Positions 61,121 to 64,000 of a DNA stretch of 64,000 bases are shown one piece after another. A program made the position numbers and the translations under genes. The notes under the pieces are model-generated. The model was not told the DNA's origin, searched no databases, and saw nothing but the letters and a program-made list of their open reading frames with translations. This DNA comes from Poriferisphaera corsica (lineage in GTDB: Bacteria; Planctomycetota; Phycisphaerae; Phycisphaerales; Phycisphaeraceae), in the NCBI RefSeq assembly GCF_007747445.1, contig NZ_CP036425.1, forward strand, positions 2,278,175 through 2,342,174, given 5' to 3'. Positions within the stretch are counted from its first letter, which is position 1, and the number at the start of each line of letters is the position of its first letter.

Positions 61121-62359
61121 ATGTCAATATTAACAACACAAATCGATCGACATCTAGCGTATGTCACACAGAAAACGCAACGTTTCCATAAGCGTGCGAG
61201 TCACAAGCGATATATAAGTAAATTCACATATGTCGTTGATTATGCTTCTCGTGGTGTACATTATGTTTGGCGTAACTATCGTTATCTTTCGGTACGTAAA
61301 GTGCTAAACATTGGCTTGTCCAAAGTTGAGTATAAATTAAAACGTGAGAAACTATATAGTTTGCCTTATAAGTTTAAGATTGAGTCGACAAATATATGTA
61401 ATACGCAATGCCAGCTATGCCCTACCGGAATTGGCTTAAAGGGGCGTTGTAAAGGTAAGCTTGATCTTCAGACATACAAGGGCTGGATCAGTAATTTGAA
61501 GTGGCACATGCTTGATCTTGACCTATCAATGTGGGGTGATCCGCTAATTGTGCCTGAGATTTACGATATGATTGCGTATGCGAGAAAGAATGGCATTTGG
61601 ACGTATATCAGTTCGAATTTGCATGCATTCAAAATTAAACCTGGTCGCAATGAAAGTAAAGATCAAGCTACAAAGTTAATTGAGTCTGGTTTGGAATTGC
61701 TGACATGTTCACTACATGCAGCCACACAAGAAACATATGAACAATATCAGCCTGGTAAAAAGCTTGATGAAGTCATTACAAAGATCAAACATATCATTGC
61801 TACAAAAAAACGATTGAACAGTAAGTATCCACAGATCCAGCTCAACTATGTTGTTACAAAATACAACGAGCATGAGATTGATGCTTTCAAAGCATTAGCA
61901 AAAGAATTAGGTTGCAACCCGGTTATTAATAAAGCCTCATATAACACTCGCTTTCTAGGTCAAGATAAAAACCTGCAATCATTAGGCCTAGCCAAAGACA
62001 TTTTGGCGAAAAAAACTACTGATCATATAGAAAGTTGGATGCCTTCAAACAAAGAATATGTGCTTGAATCATATGTTGATTTGGCTAATGGATCATCTAA
62101 ACACAGTAATTACAATGGTAAAAAACAATACGATTGTTCATGGCCTTGGACATCCTGTGTCGTCAATTGGGATGGTAGTATTTCTACGTGCTGTGGTTCA
62201 TTTGATCCCAAACATGATTTTGGGAAGATTGATTCTGACCAATTCAGACGTCTTTGGAACAGTCCCAAGTATCGAAGCGCGAGACGTAGCTTCAAATCAA
62301 CTGTTACAGAGAATGTAAAAGATAATCCTTGTATTCACTGCCCTGGATATATGCTATAG
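61121..62359 (+). CDS. Radical SAM/SPASM-domain protein
   Basis: Protein of 412 residues. The cluster motif CNTQCQLC (C93, C97, C100) follows a basic N-terminal region of about 80 residues. The C-terminus has Cys in YDCSWPWTSCVVNWDG, STCCGSFDPK and NPCIHCPGYML, consistent with a SPASM-type second cluster site. Such proteins modify sugars, lipids or peptides by radical chemistry. It starts 10 nt after the upstream gene, and its end lies 2 nt before the next gene. In this context a modification of a glycan building block is likely but unproven. Confidence 0.85.
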   Translation: MSILTTQIDRHLAYVTQKTQRFHKRASHKRYISKFTYVVDYASRGVHYVWRNYRYLSVRKVLNIGLSKVEYKLKREKLYSLPYKFKIESTNICNTQCQLCPTGIGLKGRCKGKLDLQTYKGWISNLKWHMLDLDLSMWGDPLIVPEIYDMIAYARKNGIWTYISSNLHAFKIKPGRNESKDQATKLIESGLELLTCSLHAATQETYEQYQPGKKLDEVITKIKHIIATKKRLNSKYPQIQLNYVVTKYNEHEIDAFKALAKELGCNPVINKASYNTRFLGQDKNLQSLGLAKDILAKKTTDHIESWMPSNKEYVLESYVDLANGSSKHSNYNGKKQYDCSWPWTSCVVNWDGSISTCCGSFDPKHDFGKIDSDQFRRLWNSPKYRSARRSFKSTVTENVKDNPCIHCPGYML

Positions 62360-62361
62360 AA

Positions 62362-63465
62362 ATGTCACGCATCAACGTTTTACATGTCAGAGTTATAGCT
62401 AATGCTGGTGGTGGGCCAGACAAGACTATTCTTAGAAGTGAACGATACATCGATTCACAAAAGTTTAATCTTCAAGCTGCCTATATCTATCCAGCTGGGA
62501 CTGATTGTTTGGAACAATTACAACAATCATATTGTTCAAAGATGGAGATATTTGGCATACCTGAGAACAATGGTTTTTCACTAAAAACGATTAAAAATCT
62601 AATTCAGATTTGCCGCGATAACCACATACATATTTGGCATAGTCACGATTATAAAACTGATATTCTTGGTCTAATTATTAAACGATTCCATCCCATGAAG
62701 CTTGTAACAACAGTTCACGGATTCACTTGTGAGAATATGAAAACACGTTTTTATGCATGGCTAAACAAACAAGTCTATCGATACTATGATCATGTAATCT
62801 GTGTTAATGAGCAATTACGAGAACTATGTCTTTCAAAGCGTTCGAACGGATCAAATACCACATATATACCCAACGGTATTGATACCAAAGAGTACTTGTG
62901 CATCAGCGATTTAGCGAAACCGAAAAAAAACCAATTGAATATTGGCGTTGTTAGTCGTTTTAGTGCAGAAAAAGGTGTGGAACGATCACTGCTGTGTTTA
63001 CGCCGACTATTAGATAATGGTATAGATGCGAAATTGCATTTGGCAGGTGATGGGCCTGAGAAAGAGAATCTAAAGAAGATCGCTCGTGAACTTGATATCG
63101 AAAGCAACATCGTATGGCGAGGTTGGCTGAATGATCTGCAAGCATTCCATACTTCTCTAGATTTACTTTTAATACCGAGCTACACAGAAGGTTTTCCGAA
63201 TGCTATCCTTGAGGCATTGCTACTGAAAACGCCAGTTGCGGCTACTAATGTTGGTGCAATACCGGAAATTCTTGATGGAGAATGCGGATTGTTGCTGGAT
63301 AATAACGATGCACCGCAGACATGGGCAGATCAAATCAAAACAATTTATCATGCGGGATTGTTCTCTGAATATGTACAGCGCGCATACGAGAAAGTTACGA
63401 GCAAATATACATTTCAAAAACGATGCCACAGAGTCGCTAACGTATATGAGACTGTTCTGACGTAG
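62362..63465 (+). CDS. Glycosyltransferase family 4 (GT-B)
   Basis: Protein of 367 residues with the GT-B fold. INVLHVRVIANAGGGPDKTI at the start holds the glycine-rich acceptor loop. The C-terminal donor domain has the block NIGVVSRFSAEKGVERSL (about 205), HLAGDGPEKENLK and the E-x7-E region SYTEGFPNAILEALLLKTPV (about 280-300). Such enzymes transfer sugars from nucleotide donors to lipid-linked acceptors. The ATG at 62362, 2 nt after the preceding stop, is preferred to the overlapping start at 62329. The stop lies 6 nt from the stop of the convergent ATPase gene. Confidence 0.9.
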   Translation: MSRINVLHVRVIANAGGGPDKTILRSERYIDSQKFNLQAAYIYPAGTDCLEQLQQSYCSKMEIFGIPENNGFSLKTIKNLIQICRDNHIHIWHSHDYKTDILGLIIKRFHPMKLVTTVHGFTCENMKTRFYAWLNKQVYRYYDHVICVNEQLRELCLSKRSNGSNTTYIPNGIDTKEYLCISDLAKPKKNQLNIGVVSRFSAEKGVERSLLCLRRLLDNGIDAKLHLAGDGPEKENLKKIARELDIESNIVWRGWLNDLQAFHTSLDLLLIPSYTEGFPNAILEALLLKTPVAATNVGAIPEILDGECGLLLDNNDAPQTWADQIKTIYHAGLFSEYVQRAYEKVTSKYTFQKRCHRVANVYETVLT

Positions 63466-63471
63466 TAATAT

Positions 63472-64000
63472 TTAAATTGATTTTTCTGTTACTCGCATCA
63501 CTTCTTCAACGGTCGTGAAACCTTTAACAACTTTTTTCAAGCCATCTTCACGGAGTGTGGTCATACCGCTCTCAATGCACATACGCCGGAACTGAGAAAC
63601 ATTTGGGTTATTAGATATTTTGTCTCTTAAATTATCGTTCATAACAAGAAGTTCATAAATACCGACTCGACCTGAGTAGCCAGTTCCGCGACACTTGTCA
63701 CAGCCTTCCCCTTGCCAAATTTGATCAATGCCTATGCCGTACATGGCTAGATGTTCGGAAACAGCATCTGTTGGCTGGATCTGTGTTTTACAGTGATCAC
63801 AGATTTTTCGTACAAGACGCTGAGCAAGTGTCGCATTGACTGAGGCACCTATCAGATAAGGCTCAACGCCGATATTAATCAGACGTGTCACAGAACTTGG
63901 GGCATCGTTTGTGTGTAGTGTTGAAAGTACTAAGTGACCTGTAAGTGAGGCTTGGATAGCAATACGCGCGGTTTCAGTATCACGTATCTCACCAACCATA
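63472..64000 (-). CDS. Second GspE/PilB-type assembly ATPase, C-terminal part (runs off the window)
   Basis: These 176 codons are the end of a secretion or pilus ATPase; the 5' part lies beyond 64000. Visible are the Asp/Walker B end [10 protein letters not shown], the His box [10 protein letters not shown], a zinc site CDHC/CDKC (ICDHCKTQI and [10 protein letters not shown]) and the tail [15 protein letters not shown]. Zinc pairs and the tail fit GspE/PilB. It is clearly a paralog of the ATPase at 7010 and not a copy of it, since the sequences differ throughout. Other parts of its operon lie outside. Confidence 0.9.
   Translation of the reverse strand, partial: MVGEIRDTETARIAIQASLTGHLVLSTLHTNDAPSSVTRLINIGVEPYLIGASVNATLAQRLVRKICDHCKTQIQPTDAVSEHLAMYGIGIDQIWQGEGCDKCRGTGYSGRVGIYELLVMNDNLRDKISNNPNVSQFRRMCIESGMTTLREDGLKKVVKGFTTVEEVMRVTEKSI

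Noticed and set aside
1-64000. CRISPR arrays, rRNA, tRNA genes, insertion sequences or prophage
   Set aside because: No regular spacer-repeat series, no tRNA-like conserved TTCGA loops with cloverleaf arms, and no transposase or integrase frames were seen by reading.

Overview
The window reads as a chromosomal segment of a planctomycete, most likely class Phycisphaerae (inference). The reasons are a very long series of prepilin-like proteins with classical N-methylation sites, a membrane protein with a CxxCGY...CxxCG zinc ribbon of the planctomycete type, a hopanoid gene (hpnH), scattered single housekeeping genes (rpsR, atpC and uvrA outside their usual operons) and a GC content near 50 percent. 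I see no phage, insertion sequence, CRISPR array, rRNA or tRNA gene.

Layout. 1-2976: end of pilT, then a convergent MBOAT/SGNH polysaccharide O-acetylation pair. 3094-6068: an unknown small gene, a repeat copy, a G-rich tract and a membrane protein split by an apparent frameshift. 7010-19895: one 13-kb operon with the order of a type II secretion/type IV pilus core, E-F-G/H-H-I-J-K (assembly ATPase, platform protein, six pseudopilin-like proteins up to 1356 residues). 20008-25863: HIT protein, two tandem GNAT acetyltransferases, fmt, def, an HU-family gene and a bioF-like gene. 26194-29005: ArsR regulator, CoA-disulfide/persulfide reductase with rhodanese domain, and a YgaP-like membrane rhodanese, which together look like a persulfide or sulfane-sulfur response. 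29083-37103: Mrp ATPase, a doubled Spy/CpxP-like periplasmic protein, an ABC ATPase with a large membrane partner, and dihydroorotase. 37352-39745: ECF sigma factor with small membrane proteins and a secreted protein.

39853-46474: hpnH, then the mrdA-rodA-rsmG cell-wall/elongation operon and a lone atpC, all on the minus strand. 46641-59446: uvrA, an oxidoreductase, a methyltransferase, rpsR, a Nif3-like protein, a coiled-coil protein, a truncated Nudix gene, an AlaC-like aminotransferase, a parvulin-like lipoprotein and a class V aminotransferase. 59593-63465: a glycan cluster (O-antigen ligase/polymerase-like protein, radical SAM protein, GT4 glycosyltransferase), convergent with a second GspE/PilB-type ATPase that runs off the window.

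The least explained signals are (1) an interspersed intergenic repeat family with three copies (3781, 37174, 55106). It keeps TGCGCAC, an exact 15-nt spacer and GTGAYTTACCCGTA in all copies, and one copy supplies the stop codon of a Nudix gene cut short. (2) G/C strand skew switches in blocks independently of gene direction, and even inside genes such as rodA. (3) The giant pseudopilins carry calcium-loop motifs.
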